A DNA stretch of 64,000 nt from Trichobilharzia regenti (lineage: Eukaryota > Platyhelminthes > Trematoda > Strigeidida > Schistosomatidae), in assembly GCA_944472135.2 (NCBI GenBank), contig OX235263.1, positions 87,390,721 to 87,454,720 of the forward strand, written 5' to 3'. Numbering within the stretch: the stretch's first letter is position 1; every line of letters begins with the position of its first letter. This document shows positions 1 through 11,795 of the stretch, one piece after another. The translations under genes were made by a program, and so were the position numbers. The notes below the pieces were generated by a model, which worked only from the letters and a program-made list of their open reading frames with translations, was not told the DNA's origin and ran no database searches.

Positions 1-559
1 GGAAGGATAAATAAGATGACTGAATGAATCAACTTATTAAAGTTGCAATCATATTGTGACATCTCGCTAATTGCAATGGAAAAATGAATCCCATATATCT
101 GTAGGTCCAGCACTGGATGAAGTTCATCATCTTTCAATTATCCATCGATCATTTCACTAAACTTGTACATATTAGAAGTTAATTGGTGGATTGTGACTGG
201 AATTGGAATCAAGGATGCGCATTTCGTCCTAGTTGGGACTCATCACTGTATGTATCTGAATTCCGCGGTGAATGATGATGTTCACAACGAGGCTTGAGTC
301 AAATGGCCATAGTATCAAACGCCAAAGGGTTATCTACCTGAGACCGAGCCCTTCGGACAAATCAATCGATGAGAAAATCTAAAATTGAATTAAATAATCT
401 ATGTATTTATCAACAGTTGACATCACTTCATACTGAAGATCGGAGAGAGAAAGTATAAACAGCAAGAAACTCCGGTAACAAGCAAACCAAACCAAACCTA
501 TCGCTTGACAAATATGCCAAAGGAAATGGGGATGGTTCAATCATCCTCTGAAGAGACTG
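1..559. other. intergenic, nothing recognised
   Basis: AT-rich DNA with no credible open frame, RNA gene or repeat that I can match elsewhere in the window. Confidence 0.5.
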
Positions 560-755
560 TTTTCAGTCGTAATCACATGGTACGCTCTCAAGTGGAACCC
601 ACATGGGAAACAACGAGTTGGGTGTTGTGCAGGAGACGAAAGTCTATAGGCAATCATGAAGACAGCTAGAAGATATTTCAGAGGAATGTGTGGAATAAAA
701 ATATGCTACTGAAGCCCCATCTACCACTTGGGAACTCAGGGAATAATAATGAAAA
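560..755 (+). mobile_element. RTE/SR2-type retrotransposon, 3' end remnant
   Basis: The stretch ends in the same tail as the RTE copies near 21.9 kb and 39.75 kb: GAAGCCCC, then GGGAACTCAGGGAATAATAA and an ATA-rich microsatellite-like end. RTE-clade elements typically have a very short 3' UTR ending in a simple repeat. No reading frame survives, so this is an old 5'-truncated copy. Assignment rests on matching tails within the window. Confidence 0.5.
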
Positions 756-1878
756 TGATTGAATTAGACTCGATCACCAATAAGTTTCATATGTTGAAAA
801 TACCAACTACTTTCTAATTATAAGTAGTGTAATGTTCAGTGTCATTATAAAAAAGTGCATAGAAGTCCAAAATATTCCGGTTAGTGTATTAATCGATATG
901 ATTGTTGCTTGCATGCAATTTTTGTGCGACATGACTTCAAGGATGTGTATTGCAACTATTCCAAGCCCTTACCAAGTATTTTAGAGCTTCGGGATCATCA
1001 TGTCTATACTGAGCTACTTTGTGAAGTTCTGTGATCCGCAGCCACAGTAAGCAATACAATAAATTCTGTTTCCCCTCTTCACACATTTTCTACATAGGTC
1101 TTGATTGGTGTGTACAGTATGACGTGAACCGAAAGTACACTAGTACTTACCAGAGTTATGCGAGTGCTTCATAATTTAAGTATACAAACAGATTGAGTAG
1201 TTGTCATGGTAACGGATTGATTGTGTGGAACCCCCTCCCTGAATGATCCAATTACAATGTTGGTATTCATTTAGGTATTTCAACTAACTTCATAATCATT
1301 TCCTTCCTTTCTCCTGGGCCGTGTATCGCTGCCTTGAAGTCTGCATATCATCTGTTGACTTAATCCTGATTATTTGTCTTTGTTCCTGTTTAATCTCTGA
1401 TGTCACTTCTCATCTTTGTAACTGTGTGGTGATATTAGTAGTATATGGCCATATGACTGAAATTTCGTGTGGGTTAGTCGACGTCATTCTAATCTTGGTG
1501 TGTCTGAGAGAACTGTTTAGTGAGTGCATCATGGTGACAGAGTATAAATTCCATCGTGTTGTAAATATTCTACTTAATTCGATGGTACATCCCACGGTTG
1601 AATGTTGGCGAACTATTTTCGTTGAATAGTACTTGTTTTGTACTGGAAATTTCTCTCATCTGTAAAGCTGCTTTGAGGCACTGATGAGGTGATTTTGAGT
1701 TTTCCCCATGTTGTTACTTTTTTAATTAATAGCGCAGATTTTATCGTAAACACCAATTGTGAGGATATTTTGGTACTGTGCGAAATTCCCGGAAATTCTG
1801 ATTGGCTATGCAGTAGGATGCAGAGAGTGATTTTGTGTATTCAGACCACACCATGCCAGTTTCTGTTGTTACAGTCAT
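640..1878 (+). repeat. dispersed duplication, copy A (partner 39640-40858)
   Basis: From the RTE tail onward this segment matches 39640-40858 in the same orientation, with frequent substitutions and small indels. Shared landmarks are TTAATCGAT followed by GATTGTTGCTTRCATGCAA, the AACTAACTTC block, and the CTGTTGACTTAATCCTGAT block. A short open frame at 1321-1629 has a counterpart at 40276-40458 but carries no recognisable domain and is probably not coding. Because unique flanking DNA and the RTE tail were copied together, this is a segmental duplication and not independent insertions. Confidence 0.7.
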
Positions 1879-1904
1879 GCCTGGGGTAATTCATGAACAT
1901 TATT

Positions 1905-2420
1905 TCCACTTTCTTCGTATACACCTGAAATTAAAGTTCATGAATATTATTCATCCTTGCAGCAAAATCCTCAAAAGGTGGATAGATCAAAGATATGGAT
2001 TCATTGTTAATTGAAAATCATACTGTGCTGAGAAATGAAAGAAAGTACTTCATTTTCACTCACCTTTATGACTTACGATGTTAACAATAGTGCCAGCCAA
2101 ATACCATATCATCTCTTATCTATTCTCTATATTGTTTCTGAAAATATTAATAAGGTCACCCTGCCTACACAACTCACCCTTCTCATACACATAGCAATAA
2201 AAATATTTTAATTAAAATACAACATCAAGAATTATCAGAAGAGAATCATATATCCGATGGCTTCCCAATCCACAGAAATATATATCGCCGGTTTCTCTCG
2301 TCTGAAGTTCACAAGGAATTAGAATTACCAACGTGAAAGCTGCACGGATAAATGCGAATCACATAGCAGGTTTTCAAGTTATCCAAGTAATGAGTGAATG
2401 TCTAGGGGTATGTTTGCAGA
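1905..2420 (+). repeat. MEG-flanking repeat, copy 1
   Basis: This is a diverged copy of the block that lies upstream of the MEG-like genes at 19130-19525, 47500-47990 and (inverted) 55620-56070. Shared words include TACTTCATTTTCACTCACCT, AAGGTCACCCTGCCTACACA and GCAGGTTTTCAA. No MEG signal exon is visible next to this copy, so it is an orphan fragment of the family unit. Confidence 0.65.
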
Positions 2421-3709
2421 AGTGATTGTTATTAATAACATTAGGAATATCGTGAGCGCGAATCACTTCGAAACACACCCTTTTATTTTCAGTTACATCC
2501 AATGTACTTCCTGCCATCATTGTGAGAAAATCGGCAGAAGAAGTTGGAATTGACATAACCAGGGTACTTCTATCGAAGGATTAAATTCATAGAGGTAACC
2601 GTCAATCTCTTTCATGAAATAAATACTGAAAAAATATACGTAATCGTTCGTTAACTGGACAAGATAATTTCATTTTCAACCAACCATGCAGTAGTAATTA
2701 TGTTACGGTAAAAGGAATTAAGTGTGCTACTAAACATTCCACAGTCAGTGCAGATGTGATAGCAATGAATATAATTTTTCCACACTTTTCCTGTTATTTG
2801 AAGTTTCTGTAGTGCCTAGTCGGATCACCCTTGGCTTGTATCTCCAACTCAACTCACATTCTTCTCAATCTTTCCGAGGTTGGCCCTGAAAACGATCGAT
2901 TGTACATCTGAGAGTGACGTATTCACTTCTTATCTTAGCCATTCAATTCATCTCTCCAACATTCTATATGCTTGTAGGTAATGTTATTGCTTACATCTCT
3001 ACTTATGTACTACTTATAAATCTTGTGAGCAGCACTCGCTGCAGTAGTAGTAGTAGTAGTAGTACAAGCTGTGATGGACAGAGGCATCAATAACACGATG
3101 AATCTTTGTTGATGTACCCGCTTGGATAAATTAAGTTTTACACAGATTCGGCCAGAATAATTTCAGTAACGTGACAAGCTTTCATATTTACCAGACTGGA
3201 ATAATGGCTGTTAAGCTTCTTTAAGTAAAGCGAAGTGACGGTTTTTTATACTATGATCACTGAATTGTAAGTGACTGAACTTTCGTAAGAAATCGTGGTT
3301 AACTCTTATCGAATCCCAGTTTATGTCAAGTTTAATGCGTTCGTCTGGTCTGATATCGATTGTTGACTTGTTATACACATATGGGCAGTTCGCACAGCTG
3401 TTGTTTGTCTGCATGAGTCGATATTTGGTGTTGTTAATTGATATTCATGATATTGTGAAAAGTCGAATTTCACTAGGTTGGCCAAAATGCATTGTATGGT
3501 TCTTGTTAACGATTCGATTCATAAGAGAATTATAGATAACCCTTTCGCATTAGCAAGAGGGTATAGTAAGTAGTTGACTATTTGTTGGACAGATCCATCG
3601 GTTTCTAAATGAAATCAGTGGCGGCCTGTTTGACATCTGGGCTACCTTTTTTCTGCATCTACTTATTGCATCTAATAAGTCATGTTTTCATTCCTAATTT
3701 TAATAAAAT
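2421..3709. other. intergenic or 5' leader of the CR1 element
   Basis: No gene recognised. A pure GTA/AGT microsatellite of about 21 nt sits at 3043-3063. Part of the last few hundred bases may be the 5' UTR of the CR1-like element that follows, but I see no ORF1 there and cannot place the element's 5' end. Confidence 0.4.
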
Positions 3710-6520
3710 ATGATCACAAATCGCATAAAATACAGTAATTCATTCATTAAACGTTTTAAACCATATGACTTTCATGCAACTAATAATGCATCTAATAAAT
3801 CTAAGAGAAAACATCACGCTGGCTGGCAGCGTGCACTTAAACAGACACCTTTATATCGTACAACCATTCCTGTTATTGTCACTTCAAACTGCCGTTCACT
3901 TCCCAACAAAATTATGCATCTCCAGTCTCTCTTATCATCTGATACTTATCACAATACGGCGATTGTTGCATTACAAGAAACATGGCTCCATGAACTCTAT
4001 GATGACAATCTGGTTTCCCTAAATGGTTTTACATTGTTTAGACAAGATCGACTATGCTCCAGAAAGAAAAGAGGTGGAGGTGTTGCAACTTTCATTCATT
4101 CTCAATGGTCAACTTCAAATAACGTATGTTTTTCTTACTCTAATGACTTTATTGATTGTATAACGGTCAAATGCCGCCCGAAACACTTATCCAAATTCAA
4201 ATACGTCTTCATCTCTAACATTTATGTTACTCCTGGCTGTTCTGCATCTGATCTATCTGATTTTGCTGATGAATTCACTGAATTCGCCGTTACACATCTT
4301 GAAAACTCTTTATCAGTTGTCACAGGAGATTTTAACTGCTGTGATTGTTCTTTCCTCGTATCATTAGGTCATGCCAATATTGTTAAATTCCCTACTCGAC
4401 TTGATAAAACCCTTGACCTAGTGTTCATTAATGATGAGGAAATATATGAAGTACGCCGACGTGCTCCTATCATGAACTCAGATCATTGTATTATTCGGAT
4501 ATTACCTAAGATATACAGCAGATCTCACTTTAATATCTTCTCAAATCTGTCCAAGAAAACACAGCAAAGGTGTTACTCACAAGAAAATATGCTCAAACTA
4601 AGATGCATGCTAAATGACACTAACTGGGAACTTTTCAACGAACACAAACTGGATGATACTATTTCCAATTTGACTGACTATCTTAAATTCTGTCTTGATA
4701 TATGCTGTCCAAAACAGATAATTTTCAAAAGAATGGATCGTTTTTCTTCCCCTCATCTCAAAAAACTTCGTAGAGAAAAAGAGAAGCTGTACAAGACAAA
4801 GAATAAATCTGGTCTTAAGAAGATAAACACCCAAATTAAATCTGAAATCAAGAGACTAAACAACATTTATAATCAAACAATACTATCTTGTAAAACCTCA
4901 GAAAACATATGGAAGCTTTTTAGAGAAATTACTGGTTGTGGTAAGCATAATAATTTTGCCTCTTCTATTGATGTAAATACTCTCAATAGATCTTTCATCC
5001 GCCCTCCAAATGTCCTTTCTGCCTTCAATTTAACTAATAACACGACCAGTGACTTTCATCGTTTCAATACTTCTGATGTTCTTAAATGTTTGAAATCTCT
5101 TAAACCTTCCCAGAGTCTAGGCCCTGATGGTATACCTGCCATTGTTTTAAAGAAATGTGCTGATATTTTAAGTAACCCACTTACAAGCATTTTCAATACT
5201 TCTTTTTCTAATAATAATGTACCTTCTCTGTGGAAAGATATTAAAATCATCCCTGTACCCAAGTCTGGTTCTGGAGATAGTGTTAAGTTTAGACCAATTG
5301 CCATTACCTCTCCTTTTTTGAAACTGATGGAGAAATTACTGTTACAAAAACTCATTCCCTCCCTAAGCTTCTCAAACGATCCAAAGCAGTTTGCTTACAA
5401 ACAGGGTAGAAGTACTTTGGATGCTGCTGCTGTGTTTCATCACAACATTGTATCCTCCTTAGACAAAGGGGCCAAGTATGTCCGTTGTACTTTCCTTGAT
5501 TACACATCTGCTTTTGACTCTGTACCTAGAGGCCTTTTGTTAAACAAGCTTAGCCTTACACAAACTGAGTCCTGGGCTATCAACTGGCTGCACTCTTACT
5601 TCTCCAATAGGATGCAGTACACGGTATATAATGGTGTAGCTTCCTCTCCTTTGCTTACTGAAGCTGGTGTTCCTCAGGGTGCTGTTCTCTCGCCGTTTCT
5701 CTTTTCCTTCTTCTTACATGACTTACCTCTCTCAGACGAAATCAACTTCGTCAAATATGCAGATGACCTGACTGTTTCGCTTCCCGTTAAGTCTCAGTCA
5801 GACTGCTTCAAATTAAATAGCTTCCTGTCGGACATCAGTCAGTGGTCTAAACTAAATGGCCTAACGCTGAATCCCTCAAAATGCCAGACTGTCGACTTCT
5901 CCTTTAGGCATAAACGAGATCTACAAACACTAGTAAGCACTCATGATGTCTGTAGAATTGAGGGGACTATAATTGAAACAAAGTCTAATGCAAAATACCT
6001 CGGATTAGTTATATCTTCCGACCTTACTTGGTCATCTCATATCCAAATGATTTCCAAGAAAGTGTTTCGTCTAACCTACTACATTAAGAAACTCAGACTA
6101 ACTGGAGTCCCTCAACCTCTGCTTTCACAATTTGTCAACTCTCGTATCCTACCTATTCTACTTTACTGTTCCCCGTTAGTCTTTCCTGGGTTACTGAAAA
6201 AGGATTATACCATCCTGAGAAGGATGTTGAAGGTAGTTAGCAGGACTAGCGGTGTAAAACTCAGTCAGCTCGTCACAACATTAGTGGATAAGCATCTGAA
6301 TACATGTGAGAAATGGTCTAAAACCATACTCTCTGACCCCCAACACCCCCTCTATTCCCAACTCTCTCCTTGCATCTCATCAGGTAGAACCAGAAATCAG
6401 TACAAAATAATATATGCTCGTACAACCAAGTATAGGAACTCAACGATACCATATTTGGCCCGTGTTCTAAGTGACAGAGACAATGTTAAGCGTGAAACCT
6501 ATGACTTGCTTTGTTGTTAA
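3710..6520 (+). CDS. CR1-like retrotransposon ORF2: AP endonuclease plus reverse transcriptase
   Basis: The 936-residue protein would nick target DNA and copy element RNA by target-primed reverse transcription. The N-terminal exonuclease-endonuclease-phosphatase domain (about residues 50-265) shows SNCRSLPNK with N60, LQETW with E90, VTGDFN with D207 and N209, and NSDH with D258 and H259, which are the expected catalytic positions. The reverse transcriptase (about 465-780) shows KFRPIAITS, the QFAYKQGRST block, FLDYTSAFD, GVPQGAVLSPFLF and YADD at residues 683-686, then KYLGL. The C-terminal part looks like the usual thumb/connector region. No stop or frameshift interrupts it, so the copy may be young. 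The start is the first in-frame ATG. Schistosome SR1 and Perere elements of the CR1 clade are the likely relatives, but I cannot name the family. Confidence 0.9.
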   Translation: MITNRIKYSNSFIKRFKPYDFHATNNASNKSKRKHHAGWQRALKQTPLYRTTIPVIVTSNCRSLPNKIMHLQSLLSSDTYHNTAIVALQETWLHELYDDNLVSLNGFTLFRQDRLCSRKKRGGGVATFIHSQWSTSNNVCFSYSNDFIDCITVKCRPKHLSKFKYVFISNIYVTPGCSASDLSDFADEFTEFAVTHLENSLSVVTGDFNCCDCSFLVSLGHANIVKFPTRLDKTLDLVFINDEEIYEVRRRAPIMNSDHCIIRILPKIYSRSHFNIFSNLSKKTQQRCYSQENMLKLRCMLNDTNWELFNEHKLDDTISNLTDYLKFCLDICCPKQIIFKRMDRFSSPHLKKLRREKEKLYKTKNKSGLKKINTQIKSEIKRLNNIYNQTILSCKTSENIWKLFREITGCGKHNNFASSIDVNTLNRSFIRPPNVLSAFNLTNNTTSDFHRFNTSDVLKCLKSLKPSQSLGPDGIPAIVLKKCADILSNPLTSIFNTSFSNNNVPSLWKDIKIIPVPKSGSGDSVKFRPIAITSPFLKLMEKLLLQKLIPSLSFSNDPKQFAYKQGRSTLDAAAVFHHNIVSSLDKGAKYVRCTFLDYTSAFDSVPRGLLLNKLSLTQTESWAINWLHSYFSNRMQYTVYNGVASSPLLTEAGVPQGAVLSPFLFSFFLHDLPLSDEINFVKYADDLTVSLPVKSQSDCFKLNSFLSDISQWSKLNGLTLNPSKCQTVDFSFRHKRDLQTLVSTHDVCRIEGTIIETKSNAKYLGLVISSDLTWSSHIQMISKKVFRLTYYIKKLRLTGVPQPLLSQFVNSRILPILLYCSPLVFPGLLKKDYTILRRMLKVVSRTSGVKLSQLVTTLVDKHLNTCEKWSKTILSDPQHPLYSQLSPCISSGRTRNQYKIIYARTTKYRNSTIPYLARVLSDRDNVKRETYDLLCC

Positions 6521-7313
6521 TAACATAATTTTGGCCCTTGTTATTTCCCCCTTACACTCTCTTATTTGTACTCTATAGTGAACAACCTTCTTAAACATAC
6601 TTAGCTGCTTAAAATTATTATCATTGGCTTACATTTTTATTCTTTATTCTATTCCTTCTTTGTACATCTACTGGGTCCGACTATATTATCACTATGATTA
6701 TTAAAAATTGTCCCGTCATTAACCATCATGTAACATTAGTTTTGTGGTTGTTCTTTGTTCGGCACTATTTAACTGACAATCTTGTTTGTTATTGCCACTA
6801 TCACCATCTTAAAAAATTTTGTATTATGCATGATTCCTCACACTACCACTACAAACACCGCATTAGTGCTGACAATAAAAAAACACAACCTGAAATGTTT
6901 ATCTTATGATTGCTTAGTGTTGTTCAATCAAATTAACTGATCATCTTGGCTATAAACATTTTTTAAAGAACATCTCATAATTTCCCGTATGATTATAGCT
7001 GTTACTGTTCACCACGCATACACATATCGTAGCTTCCACTAACCAATACTGAAATATTTTTTTCATTATTTGTGTTTATCTTCCTTTTTACTTGGTATTT
7101 TTATTGCATTTTTTTGTTATTTCTGTGTTTTTTTTTGGTTTTTTGTTGTTATTGTTTTTTGTTTTTTTAAATATTTTATTTTTTTTTTATAATACTCCTT
7201 TTAAATGTACGATGAAATTAGATGCAATATTGTAGATATGTGCTGAAAATTCCACACTGTACCACAAGTACTGTTTCTGGAATAAAGCGAAATTGTTATT
7301 GTTAAAAAAAAAA
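3710..7313 (+). mobile_element. CR1-like non-LTR retrotransposon, nearly complete
   Basis: The element consists of one long protein-coding frame (3710-6520), an AT-rich 3' UTR of about 790 bp with long T runs, an AATAAA signal at 7281-7286, an ATTGTTATTGTT terminal repeat and an A-run at 7304-7313. A short tandem-repeat 3' end is characteristic of the CR1/L2 group. No upstream ORF1 is visible, so the copy may be 5'-truncated or the family may lack it. A scrap of a related element is at 26700-27020. No target-site duplication was found. Confidence 0.8.
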
Positions 7314-7395
7314 CCCACTGAACAACTGATGGCATACTAAACAATAGCGATGTTGACATTAAGCGTTTCACTCTCGAGAAATGCAGTAGATTACT

Positions 7396-8120
7396 TTGGC
7401 CTATTCAGTGATAAGTGAGGACGAATATCAGAAAAGGATAGTGACGGATATTTGCTTGTTTGTAAACTCGAGCGGTTCACTTAGAAGTGGCTCACACTCT
7501 TTCTATCGATTCACTTTTGATGAAATCTTCACGCCTAATCAACGATATAGGGAAGAGATGTACAGGGAATGGGCTACAACGTTTGCTGGGGCTGATAGTG
7601 AATTACAGCAAGTTTTACTACAATTGGACAGCGATTGCATAATGGGAACGATGTCAATTCGAGGCAAAGAGTAGCAAATAAACTCAACCTAAGCTAGTCA
7701 CTGTGGCGTAGTATAGAGGAGGTTGACCAGGAGCGTGATTCATTAATTAAGCGCATTCTTGAAAGAGCGACTCCTGACGAACGAATTGCTTATAATCTAC
7801 CCGGTGTAAGTATAAATATTGGACTGCTCGTATCTGTTCACGATGACTACAAACCACAATCTGTTATCTAGAAATCCTGTTCAGGTTCCAGAAATCGAAG
7901 TAAGTTTGTCTGAACGTTATTCACGACTATGGAAACAAGGACATGTGCATGCCAATACGTTTTGAAGCAGGTGGAAGAGGCAGTACTTATCGAATTTACA
8001 GTAACCTACAAAGTAGGTACATCAACATCTAAGCTTCCAAATGGGAGATATCGTGTTAATTTAACAGAAGACCTTATCCAACAACAGAGTGCCATTGTAA
8101 GTAGTCACTGCCGGAAGTAG
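7396..8120 (+). pseudogene. unrecognised broken protein-coding gene with exon-like blocks
   Basis: Three coding-looking blocks lie in order. The first (7396-7635) reads as a charged soluble segment containing FTFDEIFTPNQRYREEMYRE. After a frame change near 7635 and one TAG, a second block contains SIEEVDQERDSLIKRILER and ends at a good donor (GGTGTAAGT, about 7803). A third block (about 7885-8095) has a readable frame before another GTAAGT. The shift and stop indicate decay. It lies just downstream of the CR1 A-tail. I do not recognise the family; a truncated or retro-duplicated host gene is the most likely origin. Confidence 0.4.
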
Positions 8121-9375
8121 ACAAAATGCTGAGAAAGTTTAATTACATTGCGTGGTGTGAATGACACGATAAATGGATTTTTAAATCAGAACAATGTTGT
8201 TTAACAATAGTTACACTGGTAGTGAAATCATTAGGTACCTGCGAACATTGTAGTCTATCCTTTAGTGAATTTCAACATACCATGTTGGGACGGTTAGCGG
8301 AGTGAATGTGTGACATCATTGTTTAAAACCATCACAGACTAGCGCCCAGAACATTCACCAGTGAGTCAGAATTCATGACCTATGATGGTTGCACTAACTG
8401 GCATGTGATATATCATGCCGAATTGAGAAATTGTAACTGCTGATTTTCCAAGTCACTTCGATTCTCAGTAATTCTAAGATCTGTAAATATGTGCTTATAC
8501 TTAGGTTAATGTTTTCTAATGTGTACATTACCACGCAACTCTGTAGAAGAAAATCCGTCTAAAGTAGGTCAAATATCCATTTGATGTGTTATGCAGTTGA
8601 TACAGAACTTCATGAAAGGAGACTTAACCGATGCAATGCCTTCTGGAAACATAAATTTATAATTTTAATATGCATATATTTATAGGATTCTGTCTTCATA
8701 TTGTTACTGGGACTTATGGCTTCAGAGGCTCATCTCCATTTAATTTAGTTCTCTATTACCACTTTCGACCGCCTACAACTTTGCCAACAAGTTTAACTTA
8801 ACTTTCCACCCTGTCCTCCCTGTGACATCTTTGGACATAACCATTGGAGTTCCACACGATGACCTGGCGTGTGATTTCAGTTTCAAATCTCGCATCCCTT
8901 CATCAAACTACTCTTTATATGATGGGTGACAGATTACTGTAATCTACACAGAAGAACCAGCAATCCGAAAATTGAAACCTGATTTATGTGAACGGAAGAA
9001 TTTTTGGATCCACCTGTCAACGTTTCGATAATTTCCTCTTTCTATAGTCACACTTTTAATTATTTGTTCCTCCCTCTTATTACTATTAATCAGACCACAT
9101 CTTTCTTATCCTGTCCACCATCCATTATTTATGTACAGTGGTGTACTGCCTCTATATTAACTCTAACTAAACGCCCATAAATCTTAAGCTTGAACTCATA
9201 TTATACTTTTACGGAAAGCAGTCTGTCATACGCTAACTGAATATCAGCCATTGTACCATCAAACATTGGTTTTTGATTACTTTATTTATAATTTTGGCGG
9301 TCACACACGCTTGTTTCTGGTTTGTATGTTTCGAAGTTCGACTTCACAAGTAGTACATGTTCTCAAGTTTCCACT
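8121..9375. other. intergenic, nothing recognised
   Basis: No open frame with domain-like composition, no repeat matched elsewhere in the window and no RNA gene seen. Confidence 0.5.
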
Positions 9376-9379
9376 TAGG

Positions 9380-9580
9380 CTTTTTTTATTTTTTTTATTT
9401 TTTATTACAGCTTGATTCCACACCGTATTTTCTGTACAGGTATGGAATTTTCAGCATGGATATCGGTAGCCCAAATTTCGTAGGCCAACCATAGATATCA
9501 GGTGTGCGTCGGCGTGGGCTCGAACCTCGGACCATGTGCATGGTCGGCGAGAGTCCTAACCACTGTGCCACCGACGCTAT
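9380..9580 (-). mobile_element. tRNA-derived SINE (family without ribozyme)
   Basis: Read on the minus strand, the element starts with a tRNA-like head: an A-box-like TGGCACAGTGG (9560-9570) and a B-box-like GGTTCGAGCCC (9516-9526), the internal RNA polymerase III promoter of tRNAs. A unique body follows (TACGAAATTTGGGCTACCGA and on) and then an A-rich AAAAATAAAAAA tail. Further copies are at 13013, 24838, 34660 and 41010, with head-only fragments at 44425 and 60480. It encodes no protein and would depend on another element's reverse transcriptase. Confidence 0.8.
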
Positions 9581-11720
9581 TTGATGTGCCATTATTTGAT
9601 GGCACACACTATTTAGCACATTATAGAATGTGAAGACGTGAATGTGTTACAGCATATTAATTGGAGTCAGCCATAGCACACAACGATGGTGATCATGTTT
9701 ATTAGTCTACCTTTGACTGTCTCAGCGTTGTTTGATTACCTATCATACCTCAGCTGCCCACTCTCTACCATCCTAATGACACCTTATCGGTATTATGTTG
9801 ATCTGTAGGAAGGCGGTACCTCCTTTTTCGGCTAGTTTTGATATGGTTGTAAGAGTTGAGTGTATTCTGGTACTGTTCTAACGCATTTACACGAAACGTA
9901 TGACTATTTTTTAATATGTTTGTTATGGAAAATTGTACTGTAAATCTGAACTCTCAAGATATCTATTCGAAAGAGTCAGTGTCATACTTGATCAACATTG
10001 AAGACGAAGTCTTCAAAGTTTTCAAAATTACTTGGAATCAAGCTGGGTGTCCATTCATATAGCTTAGTCAACGTTGTGCAGAACATGACTCATCGAAATT
10101 GAGTAAGACACAGGTGAGAACTATCGCAATCTCTATTCTGTCCTATCTAGTTGATGGCCGTTGGTCATTGGACGTAACAAAGACAGTCAGTCAATATGAA
10201 TGAATTTTGTGAGAGTAATCACTCCAGGAAGAATAAAATGTAAGTGCAGGTACTATCAAATCATCAGACGAATAAGAACAAACTAACCAGTTAATATACA
10301 TTTACACACATCATATTTCCTTCCCTTTACTCAAAAACCACTTTTCTTCCTAGTGTATCAAAATCTGAACGCATTTCATTTACTTCTCACACTTTCTAGT
10401 AATACTCGATTACTATCAGCAAATCACGATGACTATTTTACGTCGATTATGCTTATTTGTAAGGTTGTATTTCATCGGAAAAGATTCCTGGAGAGGTCTA
10501 ATCGAAAACTAATTTTTGTGACAACATATTTCTTTCCTGTATGCTCACTCCGTTTTCACTGATTTCTAGAGGTACGTGTAATTCTTAGTTTGAAATAGGA
10601 AGAAGCTCTGGATAAACTAAGCAAAATCATTTTATTATTTAATCAGAAAGTTATTAAATTAATTTATCAAATCAAAATAACTAGCTATTTATCTACGTTT
10701 CAATAAATAAAATTAAACAGCGCCAACCACCCCACACTGTATTATCCACGACGACCGATTCAGTATTTTGGAGCTTTTTCTGCGATCTTAAGCAAAAGAT
10801 AAAATGCACAGAAAACATGTTATTCTGATATGAATTAACTAAAGGGAAGTGTCGTCAGCAAGTCTGTCAGCGTTTGGCTTTGGATACTCCTTTGAATGTT
10901 AGCGGAAAATTCCCCCATTTTCTGCTAAAAATACTTTTGTCTATTTTTAAGAAACAGGTGATAGATCAGAGTCCAGCCGTAAGTTATCACTTGCATGTAA
11001 GCAGATAGAGTTTACCAAACCAACTGATGGTTATACTGTCAATCTATTCTTACCTGAATTCCAACCAGGAAATCTCGAAAAACTGTTTTCAGACCTAAAT
11101 TACAAAAACAATAGTGTTGTTATTGCAATGAGGCTTGAAATGAAAGTATATCTGAAAAAGTATCTAGATGGCAAAGTGAAACGGTGGTTATAAAACTGGA
11201 AGCTGCACCACTCAACTTTTCTATTTGCATTTGAAAATTTTAATTCATGGTTTCCATACATTGAAGTTATCAGGAAATTCACAATACTCACTGATATTTT
11301 TTAAGTAGCCTGCTTCTTCAGCATGCTTTTTAGATATCAGTTCAATTAAACGTTTAACTCCTACAGAAAGAGAGAATGGGAAAGTCAAAACGGATTTACG
11401 TTAGGTTAAATAGAAAGGCTCAAATGAAACTAAGCGATAGAGGAGTTTACAAGTGCTGAATGACAACAGACGAATGTCAACTTCGTTCCCTTGAATTTTC
11501 TAGTATACTTGACATTCTGCAGATGTAAATGATTTATGTTGGTCATTCACAATGTAAAGCAGATTGTACGAGCTTAGTCGAGATTGATCGTCAGTGTCAA
11601 TGTGCTAAATCGTCTGTAGGCGAATACTAGAGACATCGTTATGATGTATTTGTGTCTTTTGTTATTGTTTTCTATGGCAGTGTATACATACATATATCAT
11701 ATATGAAATGCCTTATGACA
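9581..11720. other. intergenic, nothing recognised
   Basis: About 2.1 kb of AT-rich DNA with only short chance open frames. Confidence 0.5.
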
Positions 11721-11795
11721 TTGGTTACAGGATTTCATCATCAACTGACATTGGTTAGAGACATTCGTTAGCTCATGATGAAATCCTGTAACCAA
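11721..11795. repeat. perfect 21-bp inverted repeat formed from SINE-end sequence
   Basis: The 21 bases at 11721-11741 are exactly reverse-complementary to 11775-11795, with a 33-nt loop. The left arm and loop contain GATTTCATCATCAACTGACA and TTGGTTAGAG, which match the terminal sequence of the hammerhead SINE copies at 28605 and 31970. This therefore looks like a truncated SINE end with a short inverted duplication, able to fold as a hairpin. Confidence 0.7.

Noticed and set aside
5056..5355. Minus-strand open frame of 99 codons
   Set aside because: It lies antisense inside the CR1-like reverse transcriptase and is a shadow of that gene.
9510..9580. True tRNA gene
   Set aside because: A- and B-box-like words are present, but the cloverleaf is not complete and the unit always continues into the same SINE body and A-rich tail.
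9395..9619. Open frame of 74 codons on the minus strand
   Set aside because: It runs through the SINE head and body; the same frame occurs in other SINE copies and has no protein features.
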